Positions 1-8,022 of a stretch of DNA of 37,455 nt are shown piece by piece; position 1 is the first letter of the stretch, and each line of letters begins with the position of its first letter. Below the pieces are notes generated by a model that was not told where the DNA came from, searched no databases, and was given only the letters and a program-made list of their open reading frames with translations. Made by a program: the position numbers and the translations under genes. Origin of the DNA: Streptomyces sp. sk2.1 (GTDB taxonomy: Bacteria > Actinomycetota > Actinomycetes > Streptomycetales > Streptomycetaceae); the NCBI RefSeq assembly GCF_008120935.1, contig NZ_RDBO01000055.1, forward strand, positions 224,730-262,184. The letters are read 5' to 3'.

Positions 1-22
1 GGGGTGGGGTGGAGTGTTGGCC

Positions 23-128
23 TGTGGACGGATCCGGGGCGACTGGAGTGATATGTCGACCATGTCGCATTGCGGTATCGACTTGTCCCCAGGTCGAGAA
101 GCGCTCCTGTGGATAACTCTGTGGATTA
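23..128. promoter_or_regulatory. Cluster of DnaA-box-like nonamers
   Basis: Four nonamers resemble the DnaA box. They are TGTGGACGG at 23-31, TTGTCCCCA at 83-91, TGTGGATAA at 108-116 (reverse complement TTATCCACA, a perfect classical box) and TGTGGATTA at 120-128. The last two are 12 bp apart on the same strand. The stretch lies downstream of pheA and before whatever gene precedes the window. Whether DnaA binds here is inference. Confidence 0.4.
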
Positions 129-200
129 TGAAAAGCGGTTCATGGCATCGGCGTCGAGGGTGTGAGAAGCCGCGGTACGAGGACCGTCGGTCCCGCCCCG

Positions 201-1136
201 TCAGCCCCGGCCGTCCATGTTCCGGGCCAGCCAGTCGGAGGCGTCCGTGAACTCCGCGTCCGACGTACCGGCCCGCAGCGGCCGTACGTCCTCCGGGGCC
301 ACCCCCGCCCGCGGGTACGACCCCAGGAACCGCACCTTCGGGCAGATCCGCTTCAGTCCCATCAGCGCCTCGCCGACCCGACGGTCCGCGATGTGCCCCT
401 CCGCGTCCACCGCGAAGCAGTAGTTCCCGATGCCGGCCCCCGTCGGCCGCGACTGGATCAGCATCAGGTTCACCCCGCGCACGGTGAACTCCTGGAGCAG
501 TTCGAGCAGCGCGCCGGGGTGGTCCTCGCCCAGCCAGATGACCACCGACGTCTTGTCCGCGCCCGTCGGCGCCGCCGGGCGGGCGGGACGGCCGACCAGG
601 ACGAAGCGGGTCTGCGCGTTCGCCGCGTCGTGGATCTCCGTCACCAGCGGTTCGAGCCCGTAGGTCGCCGCCGCGAACTCACCGGCGAAGGCGGCGTCGT
701 ACCGGCCCTCCCGCACCAGCCGGGCGCCGTCCGCGTTGGAGGCCGCCGACTCCCACACGGCCTCCGGGAGGTGGGCGGCCATCCAGTTGCGCACCTGCGG
801 CTGCGCGGCCGGGTGCGCGGTGACCGTCTTGATGTCGGACAGCTGGGTGCCGGGCCGCACCAGCAGCGCGAAGGTGATGGAGAGCAGCACCTCGCGGTAG
901 ATCATCAGCGGTTCGCCGCTGGTCAGCTCGTCGAGCGTCGCGGTGATGCCGCCCTCGACGGAGTTCTCGATCGGTACGAGCGCCGCCGCGGCGGCACCAC
1001 TGCGCACCGCGTCCAGGGCCGCCGGAACCGAGACCATCGGGACGAGTTCGCGGGTGGCGGCTTCCGGGAGCGTACGGAGGGCGACCTCGGTGAAGGTGCC
1101 CTCGGGGCCGAGATAGGCGTAGCGCGTGGCGGACAT
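201..1136 (-). CDS. pheA: Prephenate dehydratase
   Basis: This enzyme converts prephenate to phenylpyruvate, the committed step to phenylalanine, in the cytoplasm. The 311-residue protein has the normal monofunctional actinobacterial length. The N-terminal catalytic part opens with YLGPEGTFTE and contains PIENSVEGG (about 55-63) and the catalytic TRF motif (176-178). The C-terminal half from about residue 190 is an ACT domain (DHPGALLELLQEF, then an IQSRPTG version of the usual ESRP signature), so feedback inhibition by phenylalanine is expected. The ATG start gives YAYLGPEG at the usual position. It lies 26 bp downstream of the DyP peroxidase gene on the same strand, so it may be read through from the copper operon. 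Confidence 0.97.
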   Translation of the reverse strand: MSATRYAYLGPEGTFTEVALRTLPEAATRELVPMVSVPAALDAVRSGAAAAALVPIENSVEGGITATLDELTSGEPLMIYREVLLSITFALLVRPGTQLSDIKTVTAHPAAQPQVRNWMAAHLPEAVWESAASNADGARLVREGRYDAAFAGEFAAATYGLEPLVTEIHDAANAQTRFVLVGRPARPAAPTGADKTSVVIWLGEDHPGALLELLQEFTVRGVNLMLIQSRPTGAGIGNYCFAVDAEGHIADRRVGEALMGLKRICPKVRFLGSYPRAGVAPEDVRPLRAGTSDAEFTDASDWLARNMDGRG

Positions 1137-1162
1137 ACGGTCACCCTAATGCGCCCGTCGGC

Positions 1163-2557
1163 TCAGGACTCCAGGAGCCGTTGCCCCACGTACTCGCCGT
1201 CCGCCGCACCTCCCGGCACCGCGAACAGCCCGCTGGCCTCGTGCCGGATGAACGGCGAGAGGGCGTCGCCCCGGTCCAGTTTCCGCTGCACCGGGACGAA
1301 CCCGCGCAGCGGATCCGCCTGCCAGCAGATGAACAGCAGCCCGGCGTCCGGAACACCGTCGGACGAGATGCCGTCGTGGTACGAGAAGGGGCGCCGCAGC
1401 ATGGCCGCGCCGCTGTTCTTCTCGGGGGAGGAGATCCGGGCGTGGGCGTTGTCCGGGATCAGGAGCTTGCCGTCGGGACCAGCCTTGTCGAGGTTCATCG
1501 GGGTGGTCTCGGTGCCGCCGCTCAGCGGGGCGCCGTCCTTCTTCCGGCGCCCTATCACCTGCTCCTGGCGCTGCACCGGGAGCTTCTCCCAGTCGTCGAG
1601 CAGCATCCTGATCCGGCGCACGACCGCGTACGAGCCGCCCGCGAGCCAGTCGTACTTCGCGTCGGTCCCGCCGGGGACGAAGACGCGCCGGTCGAAGTCG
1701 CTCTCGGTGGGCTTCGGGTTGCCGGTGCCGTCGATCTGGCCCATCAGGTTGCGGGCGGTCATCGGCCGCGCGGTGGCGCCGGGTGCGCGGTTGAAGCCGT
1801 TCATCTGCCAGCGGACCCGGGCGGCGGGTGCGGCGTCCTTCTGCACGGCGCGCAGCGCGTGGAAGGCGACGAGCGCGTCGTCGGCGCCGATCTGGACCCA
1901 GAGGTCGCCCTCGGAGCGCCTGGCGTCGATGCGGTCGGAGGAGAAGGGCGGCAGCGGGTCGAGCCCCGGCGGCCGGCGGTCGGTCAGGTCCGTGCGCTCG
2001 AAGAAGGTCCGGCCGAAGCCGAAGGTGACGGTCAGCGAGGACGGCCCGGCGTCCAGCGCGATCCCGGTGTCATGGGTGGCGCCCTCCGCCGCGCCTCCGG
2101 CGGGCTCGCCGGTCATCAGCCGCCGGGCGGTGTCCGACCAGCGGCGCATCAGGGCGATCGCTTCCTTCCGCCCGGCCCCCGGGACCAGGTCGAAGGCGAC
2201 GAGATGGCCGCGCGCCTGAAGCGGAGTGGTGATCCCCGGTTGATGTTTCCCGTGAAACATCACCTCGGTGGAGCCGACCGAGGTCAGCGCGGTCGGCTCG
2301 TCGGGCCTGGTCGCGGCGTAGCCCGTCGCACCGCCCGCCGCGCCCAGTACGAGCCCGGTCGCCCCGGCCGCGCCCGCGCTGCCGAGCAGCCGCCGCCGGG
2401 AGATGGCACCGCCGCCGCGCACCCCGGCGTCCCCGCTCCCGCTCCCGTCTCCGTCCCCGCTCCTGGGGCCGGGGGCGTTCCCGGTCGCGCGTCCGCCACC
2501 CGCGCGACCGGCGGGGCTCTTCCTGATGCTTCCGCTGTTCCTGCTGTTTCCGCTCAC
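1163..2557 (-). CDS. dtpA: Tat-exported DyP-type heme peroxidase (DtpA)
   Basis: This is a dye-decolourising-type heme peroxidase exported folded through the Tat pathway. The 464-residue protein has a long disordered N-region, a twin-arginine signal (ISRRRLLGS, about 52-60) followed by a hydrophobic stretch, and then the DyP fold. Heme-pocket residues are visible: GQIDG with the distal Asp at 276, the proximal His candidate H372 (AHARIS) and distal Arg R388/R389. In S. lividans the equivalent DtpA (SLI4211) acts with the Sco/ECuC copper chaperones in GlxA maturation and morphogenesis. The GTG start lies 9 bp after the CopC-CopD stop, so translation is probably coupled. An EfeB-like iron role is possible, but no EfeU/EfeO partners are present. 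Confidence 0.93.
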   Translation of the reverse strand: MSGNSRNSGSIRKSPAGRAGGGRATGNAPGPRSGDGDGSGSGDAGVRGGGAISRRRLLGSAGAAGATGLVLGAAGGATGYAATRPDEPTALTSVGSTEVMFHGKHQPGITTPLQARGHLVAFDLVPGAGRKEAIALMRRWSDTARRLMTGEPAGGAAEGATHDTGIALDAGPSSLTVTFGFGRTFFERTDLTDRRPPGLDPLPPFSSDRIDARRSEGDLWVQIGADDALVAFHALRAVQKDAAPAARVRWQMNGFNRAPGATARPMTARNLMGQIDGTGNPKPTESDFDRRVFVPGGTDAKYDWLAGGSYAVVRRIRMLLDDWEKLPVQRQEQVIGRRKKDGAPLSGGTETTPMNLDKAGPDGKLLIPDNAHARISSPEKNSGAAMLRRPFSYHDGISSDGVPDAGLLFICWQADPLRGFVPVQRKLDRGDALSPFIRHEASGLFAVPGGAADGEYVGQRLLES

Positions 2558-2566
2558 GATCCCTGC

Positions 2567-4546
2567 TCAGCCGATCTTCACGTTCTTGTCGACGGTCGTC
2601 TGATCGATGTCCGACGTACGGACGGTCACCGAGACCTTCCAGTCCCCCGCCATCGGGATCTGGACGCCGCTCGAGACCCAGTGCCCCTCGGCGATCCGGT
2701 CGGGAAGGACGGGGAGCGGGCCGATGTCCTTGGACTCCAGGGTGAAGGCGACCTTCAGTTCGGGGACGTCCATGGGCTTCTTGTCGGTGCCGTCGATCCA
2801 GATGTGGAGTTCGTTGGCGCCGGTGCGGGCGGGGTCGATGTCCATCCGCACCGTCCCCCTGCCGTTCTCGCCACCCGTGTCGAAGGGCAGCGTCAGGTTG
2901 ACCGGGCCCGCGGACGCCGGGGCCGCCGCCGTGGACGCACGGGCCTCCTCCTCCGTACGGGCGGGCTCGGTCGAGGTCAGCACGGTCGTCACCGCCAACA
3001 GCGCCACCGCGACCCCGACTTCCGCCAGCACCGAACGCCGGAGCCCGGACCGATCCGGGTCGGCGTCGCGGATCCGCTTCTTCCGGGCGGTGGTCACCGC
3101 GGCCCGCTGCCGGGCGAGTTGGGCCGCCCGCACGGGGTCCTCCGCCCCGTCTGCCACCGGGGCCGAGCCATCGGCCGCGCCGTCCGCCCCGGTTTCGCCC
3201 GCCTCGGCCCCGTCGACCTCATCGGCCTCGACCTCATCGGCTCCGGTCCCGTCCGCCTTCGTCCCGCTCGTGATCAGCCGCGCCGTCCAGCGCCGTGAGA
3301 AGAAGGCGATCGCGACGAGGGCGCCGACCAGCCCCACCTTCACGAGCAGCAGCTGTCCGTACGCGGTGCCGGTGAGGGCGGACCAGGTGCCGACCTGGCG
3401 CCAGGACTGGTAGATCCCGGTCGCGGTGAGCACGAGCACGCTGCCGAACGCGACGCGGGAGAAGCGCCGTACGGCCGTCGCGTCGATGTCGGGGGTCCGG
3501 TGGAGCGCCACCAGCAGGGCGACGAGACCGCCCAGCCAGGCGGCTACGGCCAGCAGGTGGAGCACGTCGACCGGCATGGCGATGCCGGGCTGGAGGCCGG
3601 CCGAGGCGTGCTCGGCGAGCGCCCACGTCCCGGCGATGCCCGCCGCGATCACCGTGCCGCCGATGGCCAGTCCGAAGGTGAGGTCCTTCTTCTCGCGTTC
3701 GTCCTCGCGCTTCGCGTACGCCCCGAACAGCACGGCGACGAAGAGCGCGGAGGCGCCGAGCAGCAGCAGTCGGGAGACGAGCGCCGCGCCGGGCTTGGTG
3801 TCGAGCACGGCCTTCAGCCCGTCGAGGTCGAAGGCGTCCGCGAGCTTCCCGGAACCGGTGTACGGGCTGCGCAGGAGCAGCATGGCCAGGGTGGCGACGG
3901 TGAGGGTCAGCCAGCCGTGCGCGACCAGGCGCTGCAGGGGACGCGCCCCCGCCCCGCGCCGCCAGCAGGCGAGCACGAAGGCGGAGCCGCCGGCCAGCAG
4001 GACGAAACCGGCGTACGCGGCGTAGCGCGCGATGCCGTAGAGGGCGCCGACGACGCCGCCCCCGGCCCGGTCCGTCGGAAGCGCGACGGTGGTCTTCGAG
4101 GGTGCCCCGACGGAGAAGGTGAAGGCGCCGGACACGGGGTGGCTGTCCGCGGACACGGCCTGCCAGGCGACGGTGTAGGTGCCGTCGGGCAGTCCGGAGT
4201 GCAGCGGGACGCCGTACTTCACGACGGAGCCGTTCCCCAGGTCGCGCGGCGCGGTGCCGGTGTCGGCGCGCTTGCCGTCGGGATCCAGGATCCGGACGGA
4301 GTCGTCGCCGAGGGCGACCTGCTCGGAGAAGGTGAGCGTGACCTCCTTGGGAGCGGTGGCGACCACCGCCCCGTCCTGCGGATCGCTCCCGGTGAGCGCG
4401 GCGTGCGCGGACACCGGGCCGGCGCTCCCCAGCAGCAGGGCGAGCACCGTGCCGACGAGGGCGGCGAGGAGCGCGGCCGAGGCGAGCGGGCGGCGTACGG
4501 CGGGAGCGGACGGGGAAGGCCCGAAGCGCGGGGCGGTGGCTGTCAT
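2567..4546 (-). CDS. CopC-CopD fusion copper protein
   Basis: The 659-residue membrane protein fuses an extracytoplasmic CopC-type copper-binding domain to a CopD-type membrane domain (YcnJ-like architecture). After a signal sequence the mature part begins near SAHAALTGSDP, with the N-terminal His expected of CopC. The CopC sandwich includes EVTLTFSEQV and VSADSHPVSGAFTFSV. About eight hydrophobic helices follow (roughly residues 160-420), then a charged cytoplasmic loop rich in Asp, Glu, Gly and Ala, a further helix, and an extracytoplasmic C-terminal domain. The family imports or handles copper across the membrane. It sits 14 bp downstream of the PCu(A)C gene and 9 bp upstream of dtpA, and is clearly in one operon with them. 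Confidence 0.93.
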   Translation of the reverse strand: MTATAPRFGPSPSAPAVRRPLASAALLAALVGTVLALLLGSAGPVSAHAALTGSDPQDGAVVATAPKEVTLTFSEQVALGDDSVRILDPDGKRADTGTAPRDLGNGSVVKYGVPLHSGLPDGTYTVAWQAVSADSHPVSGAFTFSVGAPSKTTVALPTDRAGGGVVGALYGIARYAAYAGFVLLAGGSAFVLACWRRGAGARPLQRLVAHGWLTLTVATLAMLLLRSPYTGSGKLADAFDLDGLKAVLDTKPGAALVSRLLLLGASALFVAVLFGAYAKREDEREKKDLTFGLAIGGTVIAAGIAGTWALAEHASAGLQPGIAMPVDVLHLLAVAAWLGGLVALLVALHRTPDIDATAVRRFSRVAFGSVLVLTATGIYQSWRQVGTWSALTGTAYGQLLLVKVGLVGALVAIAFFSRRWTARLITSGTKADGTGADEVEADEVDGAEAGETGADGAADGSAPVADGAEDPVRAAQLARQRAAVTTARKKRIRDADPDRSGLRRSVLAEVGVAVALLAVTTVLTSTEPARTEEEARASTAAAPASAGPVNLTLPFDTGGENGRGTVRMDIDPARTGANELHIWIDGTDKKPMDVPELKVAFTLESKDIGPLPVLPDRIAEGHWVSSGVQIPMAGDWKVSVTVRTSDIDQTTVDKNVKIG

Positions 4547-4560
4547 GACGAGTCAGTCCC

Positions 4561-5010
4561 TCACTGCTTCTTCGGGTTGTAGGTGGTCTCCTTCACGGGA
4601 AGGTCGACCTTGATCGGGTCGGCCTTCTCGAAGTGCAGCTCTATGGACACCTTCTCGCCCTGCTCGGGCCGCTGCTTGAGCTTCATGAACATGATGTGGT
4701 TCCCGCCGCGTTCCAGGTTCAGTTCGCCGCCCGCGGGCACCTCGAAGGACGTCACCATGCGCATGGCCTGGTTCTTCGTCTCGTGGATCGTGACGTCGTC
4801 CGAGAGCGGGCTGGTGACGGAGGTGAGCCGGTCGGACGTCCCGCCGTCGTTCTTCACGACGAGGAAGCCGGCCGCCATGTCGCCGACGGGCTGTGGCATG
4901 AACGCGCCGGTCACCTCCAGCTGTGGCTCGCCGTCCGACGTGGAGCATCCCGCCAGTGCCAGCCCGGTGGCGAGGGCGACGAGGCCGGCGAGGGCGGTGC
5001 GGCGGTTCAC
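4561..5010 (-). CDS. ecuC: PCu(A)C-type extracellular copper chaperone lipoprotein (ECuC)
   Basis: This is a 149-residue lipoprotein with lipobox LALAGC (Cys22) and a PCu(A)C fold. The methionine/histidine copper site is visible: H76 (IHETK), M85, and H105-x-M107 (NHIMFM). The family carries Cu(I) outside the membrane and passes it to Sco or to cytochrome oxidase CuA. The S. lividans equivalent is ECuC. The GTG start overlaps the Sco stop codon in a GTGA junction (5007-5010), so the two are translationally coupled. The short mature domain and lack of other cofactors fit a simple carrier. Confidence 0.93.
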   Translation of the reverse strand: MNRRTALAGLVALATGLALAGCSTSDGEPQLEVTGAFMPQPVGDMAAGFLVVKNDGGTSDRLTSVTSPLSDDVTIHETKNQAMRMVTSFEVPAGGELNLERGGNHIMFMKLKQRPEQGEKVSIELHFEKADPIKVDLPVKETTYNPKKQ

Positions 5011-5672
5011 GGGTTCTCCCCCTCGACGATCTTGGGGAGGTCCTTGGTGTAGTCGTCGGGCGAGGTGTCCTCGCTGTAGACGAGGTAGCCCTTGTCGGTC
5101 TTCGGGGAGAAGGCGATGACCTGGGAGCCGTGCATCGAGACGACGGTGCCGTCCTTCTCCTTCTTCGGCGCGTCGATGCCGATGCCGATCTGGCGGGCGC
5201 CCGCCTGGATGGCGGGGAACTCGCCGGTGAGGCCGATGAAGGAGGGGTCCTGGGCCTTGAGCCAGCTGCCGAGCGAGGACGGGGTGTCCCGCTCGGGGTC
5301 GGTGGTCACGAAGACGACCTGGAGGTTGTCCTGGTCGGCCTTGGGCAGCGCCTTCTTGGCGATGGCGATGTTGCTCATGATGAGCGGGCAGACGTCGGGG
5401 CAGTTGGTGTAGCCGAAGTAGATCAGCGTCGGCTTGCCCTTGGTCCGCTCGCGGAGGTCGTACTTCTTGCCGTGGGTGTCGGTGAGGACGAGGTCCGGCT
5501 TGGTGAACGGCTGGTCGAGGACGGTCGCGGCCTTGGTCTTCGGCTGGACCGACACGTCGGCGATGGGCTTCTCGGCACCGTCGTCGCTGCTGCCGCAGGC
5601 GGACAGGGCGAGCGCGGCGGCGGTGACGAACGCCGCGGCCAGCATCGTTTTCTTACGCACGGGACTACGCAT
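5007..5672 (-). CDS. sco: Sco/SenC copper chaperone lipoprotein
   Basis: The 221-residue thioredoxin-fold protein delivers copper to extracytoplasmic targets such as the cytochrome oxidase CuA site. A lipobox ends at Cys26 (LALSAC). The copper-binding motif is YTNCPDVCP with C91 and C95, completed by H181 (VSMHGSQ). It is the first gene of the sco-ecuC-copCD-dtpA unit and is separated from ycnI by two hairpins. The ATG at 5672 is accepted although its ribosome-binding site (AGGA about 11 bases away) is only fair. A GTG four codons later is an alternative. Confidence 0.94.
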   Translation of the reverse strand: MRSPVRKKTMLAAAFVTAAALALSACGSSDDGAEKPIADVSVQPKTKAATVLDQPFTKPDLVLTDTHGKKYDLRERTKGKPTLIYFGYTNCPDVCPLIMSNIAIAKKALPKADQDNLQVVFVTTDPERDTPSSLGSWLKAQDPSFIGLTGEFPAIQAGARQIGIGIDAPKKEKDGTVVSMHGSQVIAFSPKTDKGYLVYSEDTSPDDYTKDLPKIVEGENP

Positions 5673-5718
5673 GGAGCACTGTTTCCTGAGGGTCGGTGGG
5701 ACGGGTGGGGCTCCGGGG

Positions 5719-5753
5719 CGTCCGGAACCCCGGCTGATGCGGGGTTCCGGACG
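5719..5753 (-). terminator. Strong hairpin downstream of ycnI
   Basis: A perfect 14-bp stem (5719-5732 pairing with 5740-5753) closes a 7-base loop. It follows ycnI on the minus strand and precedes sco, so it probably ends ycnI transcription and gives sco its own promoter. Confidence 0.7.
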
Positions 5754-5787
5754 GATCAGGACTCCGGACGGGACTGTGGACGGGGTG

Positions 5788-5811
5788 GGGGCTCCGGCTG
5801 CGCGGAGCCCC
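5788..5811 (-). terminator. Second hairpin downstream of ycnI
   Basis: A 9-bp stem (GGGGCTCCG at 5788-5796 pairing with 5803-5811) encloses a 6-base loop. It lies between ycnI and the stronger hairpin at 5719-5753 and probably acts with it. Confidence 0.55.
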
Positions 5812-5898
5812 GGATCAGGTGGTACGGGCCGGGGCCGGGCAGTACGGACCCGGGGTCGGGCGGTACGGACCGGGCCCGGCCGTACGGGGCCGGATCAG
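5811..5898. repeat. Imperfect ~20-bp tandem repeats at the ycnI 3' end
   Basis: GTACGG followed by a GC-rich spacer recurs near 5822, 5841, 5862 and 5881. The sequence GGATCAGGTGGTACGG, which contains the ycnI stop codon region, is present near both 5812 and 5891. The array therefore seems to include a partial copy of the end of the gene. Confidence 0.5.
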
Positions 5899-6629
5899 GT
5901 GGTACGGCGGCGGCCGGCGAGGACGCCGAAGGCCACCCCGGCGATACCGATGACGATGCCGACGATGCCGAGGACACGGGCCGTGGTGTCGCTGGAGGAC
6001 GCGTCCGAGGCGGCCGCGGTCTGCTCGTCGGCAGCCTTGTCGGTGTTCTTGGAGTCGGCGGACGAGCCGTGCCCGCCGTCGGCCGCCTCGGTCAGCGCGA
6101 GGACGGGCGCCGGGCTCTCGGGCTCGTCGGCGCCTTCCTTCTGCTCCTCGATCCAGCGCACGACCTCCTTGTTGTCGTACGTCTGGATGGCCTTGAACAC
6201 CAGCTGGTCGGAGTCCTCGGGGAGCTGGCCGAGGGAGAGCGGGAACTGCTGGAAGGCGCCGGGGCGGATACCGCGCCCGTCCTTGTCGCCCTCGGCGGTC
6301 CAGGTGACCTTGGAGACGGCCTCGTTGATCTTCTGGCCGTGCATCTCCAGCGGCTTGGCCAGCTTGCTCCTGGTGACCTCCACGTTCCAGCCGGGCACGG
6401 CCTGCGGCATGACGGAGGCCAGCGGGTGGTCGGTCGGGAAGTTGACCTCGACCTTGATCGTCGAGGCGTCGTCGCGCTCGTTGGGGACCTTGAAGTTGAC
6501 GGTGGCGTAGCCGCCCTTGGCGGCCTCGCCCTGCGGCTGCACGCTGACGTGCGCGGAGGCCGTACCGGCGAGGACGAGGACGGCGGAGGCGGCGATACCG
6601 CCGGCGAGGGCGATGCGGGAAACGTTCAT
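5895..6629 (-). CDS. ycnI: YcnI-family copper-associated surface protein
   Basis: The 244-residue YcnI/DUF1775 protein has a signal peptide ending near TASA-H, so the mature protein starts with His27, the copper ligand known in the family. The beta-sandwich domain is followed by an acidic Ser/Ala/Asp-rich linker and one C-terminal membrane helix (about 218-238) ending in GRRRTT, so it is anchored facing outward. The start chosen is the ATG at 6629, because upstream codons give a charged non-signal extension. It lies in the copper cluster upstream of sco and is separated from it by terminators. Binding of Cu(II) is known for B. subtilis YcnI. Its role here is inferred. Confidence 0.9.
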   Translation of the reverse strand: MNVSRIALAGGIAASAVLVLAGTASAHVSVQPQGEAAKGGYATVNFKVPNERDDASTIKVEVNFPTDHPLASVMPQAVPGWNVEVTRSKLAKPLEMHGQKINEAVSKVTWTAEGDKDGRGIRPGAFQQFPLSLGQLPEDSDQLVFKAIQTYDNKEVVRWIEEQKEGADEPESPAPVLALTEAADGGHGSSADSKNTDKAADEQTAAASDASSSDTTARVLGIVGIVIGIAGVAFGVLAGRRRTT

Positions 6630-6794
6630 GACAGGGATCACTCCACGAAGACACGGGGGAAGGGTGGCCCGGCGCGCGGGTGCGCGCCGGCATCGCGACA
6701 CCTCTTTCCCGGGTACGGCGTGCGCACTGATGACCGGTACGGCGCGGAGAGGTCCGCGCCCCGGGGCGTGCGTACGCCGGCGGTGGGTGTCGCG

Positions 6795-7598
6795 TCAGGC
6801 TGCGAGCGCGTACGCGGGGGGCGGCCCGCGCCTGATCACCAGGTGCTGCAGGGGGTCCCCGGTGGCGGGTGCCGGGGCGTCGGCCTCGGTACGGGCGATG
6901 CGCGGCCCGGTCGTCGGGCCTCCGGGAAGCCCGGCGCGCAGGGCGTTGACCAGGGCGAGCGCGGTGCGCAGGGCGCGCAGCCGGGCCCCGGCCGCGATCT
7001 GCTGGGCGCCGTGCGCGGACAGCCGGACCAGCCGGAACAGGGCGATCTCGCCGCGCCGCAGCAGCCAGCCCGTGACGGTGGCGGCCAGCAGGTGGCCGAG
7101 CAGCATGGGCAGGCTGGGCAGCAGCGCGGCGAGACCGGCCGCCTGCGCGTCGGCCGCGGAGGCCAGGTGCTGCCGGCCGACGCCCGCCACCGCCGCCGGG
7201 TCGATGCCCGCGGTGGTGACGATGCGGTGGGCGGCGGCGGCGTTCAGCCGGTCCGGGCCCGCGCCGCACACGAGGCTCGCCGCGAACCGGATCAACGCGT
7301 CGTCGCCCGCCGCGGTGTGCGCCGGGGCGCTGTGCGTGCCCACGCCGAAGAGGGTGTGCAGGGCGATCTGCCCCCCGGCCAGCGCGGCGGCGATGGCCGG
7401 CAGCGAACGCTCGCGTCCGGCGAGCGGCACCGTCAGCGCGAGGATTCCCAGGAACCCGGCGAGCAGGGTCCACCAGGGGACCGCCGCGTACGAGGCGAGG
7501 GAGTGGCCTGCCGCGGACAGCGCGACACAGACCGCGGCGAACACCGCGGCCCTCAGGAGCCGCAGACCGGCTCCGGCGCGTGCGACAGGCATAGACAT
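6795..7598 (-). CDS. Integral membrane protein of the copper locus
   Basis: The 267-residue protein starts with MSMPVARAG at 7598, because codons further upstream are Arg/Gly/Pro-rich and look non-coding. It has about four to five hydrophobic segments (near residues 12-30, 35-52, 60-75, 140-165) and a basic C-terminal tail. A His-containing loop (ALHTLFGVGTHSAPAH) lies between two of them. I recognise no named family. Its position directly upstream of ycnI on the same strand, with a 165-bp gap, suggests a membrane role in copper handling. That function is inference from context only. Confidence 0.75.
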   Translation of the reverse strand: MSMPVARAGAGLRLLRAAVFAAVCVALSAAGHSLASYAAVPWWTLLAGFLGILALTVPLAGRERSLPAIAAALAGGQIALHTLFGVGTHSAPAHTAAGDDALIRFAASLVCGAGPDRLNAAAAHRIVTTAGIDPAAVAGVGRQHLASAADAQAAGLAALLPSLPMLLGHLLAATVTGWLLRRGEIALFRLVRLSAHGAQQIAAGARLRALRTALALVNALRAGLPGGPTTGPRIARTEADAPAPATGDPLQHLVIRRGPPPAYALAA

Positions 7599-8022
7599 GG
7601 CGCAGCCATCATCGCACCGGGCTCCGCGCCCGGGTACGGCAGGTCCGGAAGGCCGCCCCGGTTCGGCCGGATCCGTACCGGCCGCGCACCGCACCCGCAC
7701 CGCACCCGTACCGGCGCCGCGCACGCCCGCGCCGGAACCGTGGCCGAACGTCGCGCGGAACCATGGCCGAACCGCCGTCGAACGTCGCGCCGAACCGCGG
7801 CCGGCCATGCCGGTCGCGGCACACCGGCCGGGAGCGTCGGGCGGGCGACGCGCGGTGCCGTCGGGCGGGGTGCGACGGCCGGTGCGCCGGCCCGGCATAC
7901 ACGGGCGCGCGGAGCACGGCCATCCGCCGAATGAGCGGTCTCACATCCGGTCCGTGCTTACGAACGGTGCGGTGCGGCAATACAGGTATCGGTATGTCGA
8001 GCCGCGGCCAGGAGGCTGGAGC
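7599..8022. other. Intergenic region with degenerate GC repeats
   Basis: This divergent gap lies between the membrane protein (minus) and the ATPase-fold regulator (plus). From about 7680 to 7810 it holds imperfect repeats such as CGAACGTCGCGC (twice, near 7748 and 7782) and TGGCCGAAC (twice). No convincing gene is present. The last 60 bases carry the promoter of the plus-strand gene and its ribosome-binding site, GGAGG at 8011-8015. Confidence 0.6.

Noticed and set aside
1163..2557. Iron-uptake EfeB assignment for the DyP peroxidase
   Set aside because: No EfeU permease or EfeO gene adjoins it. The copper-chaperone neighbours match the DtpA locus better.
5719..5898. CRISPR-like array downstream of ycnI
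   Set aside because: Repeats are about 20 bp, imperfect and without unique spacers, and no cas gene is present. They are slippage repeats plus terminators.
4923..7934. 1003-codon plus-strand open frame over sco and ycnI
   Set aside because: It runs antisense to three recognisable copper genes with signal sequences and metal motifs, and crosses their terminators.
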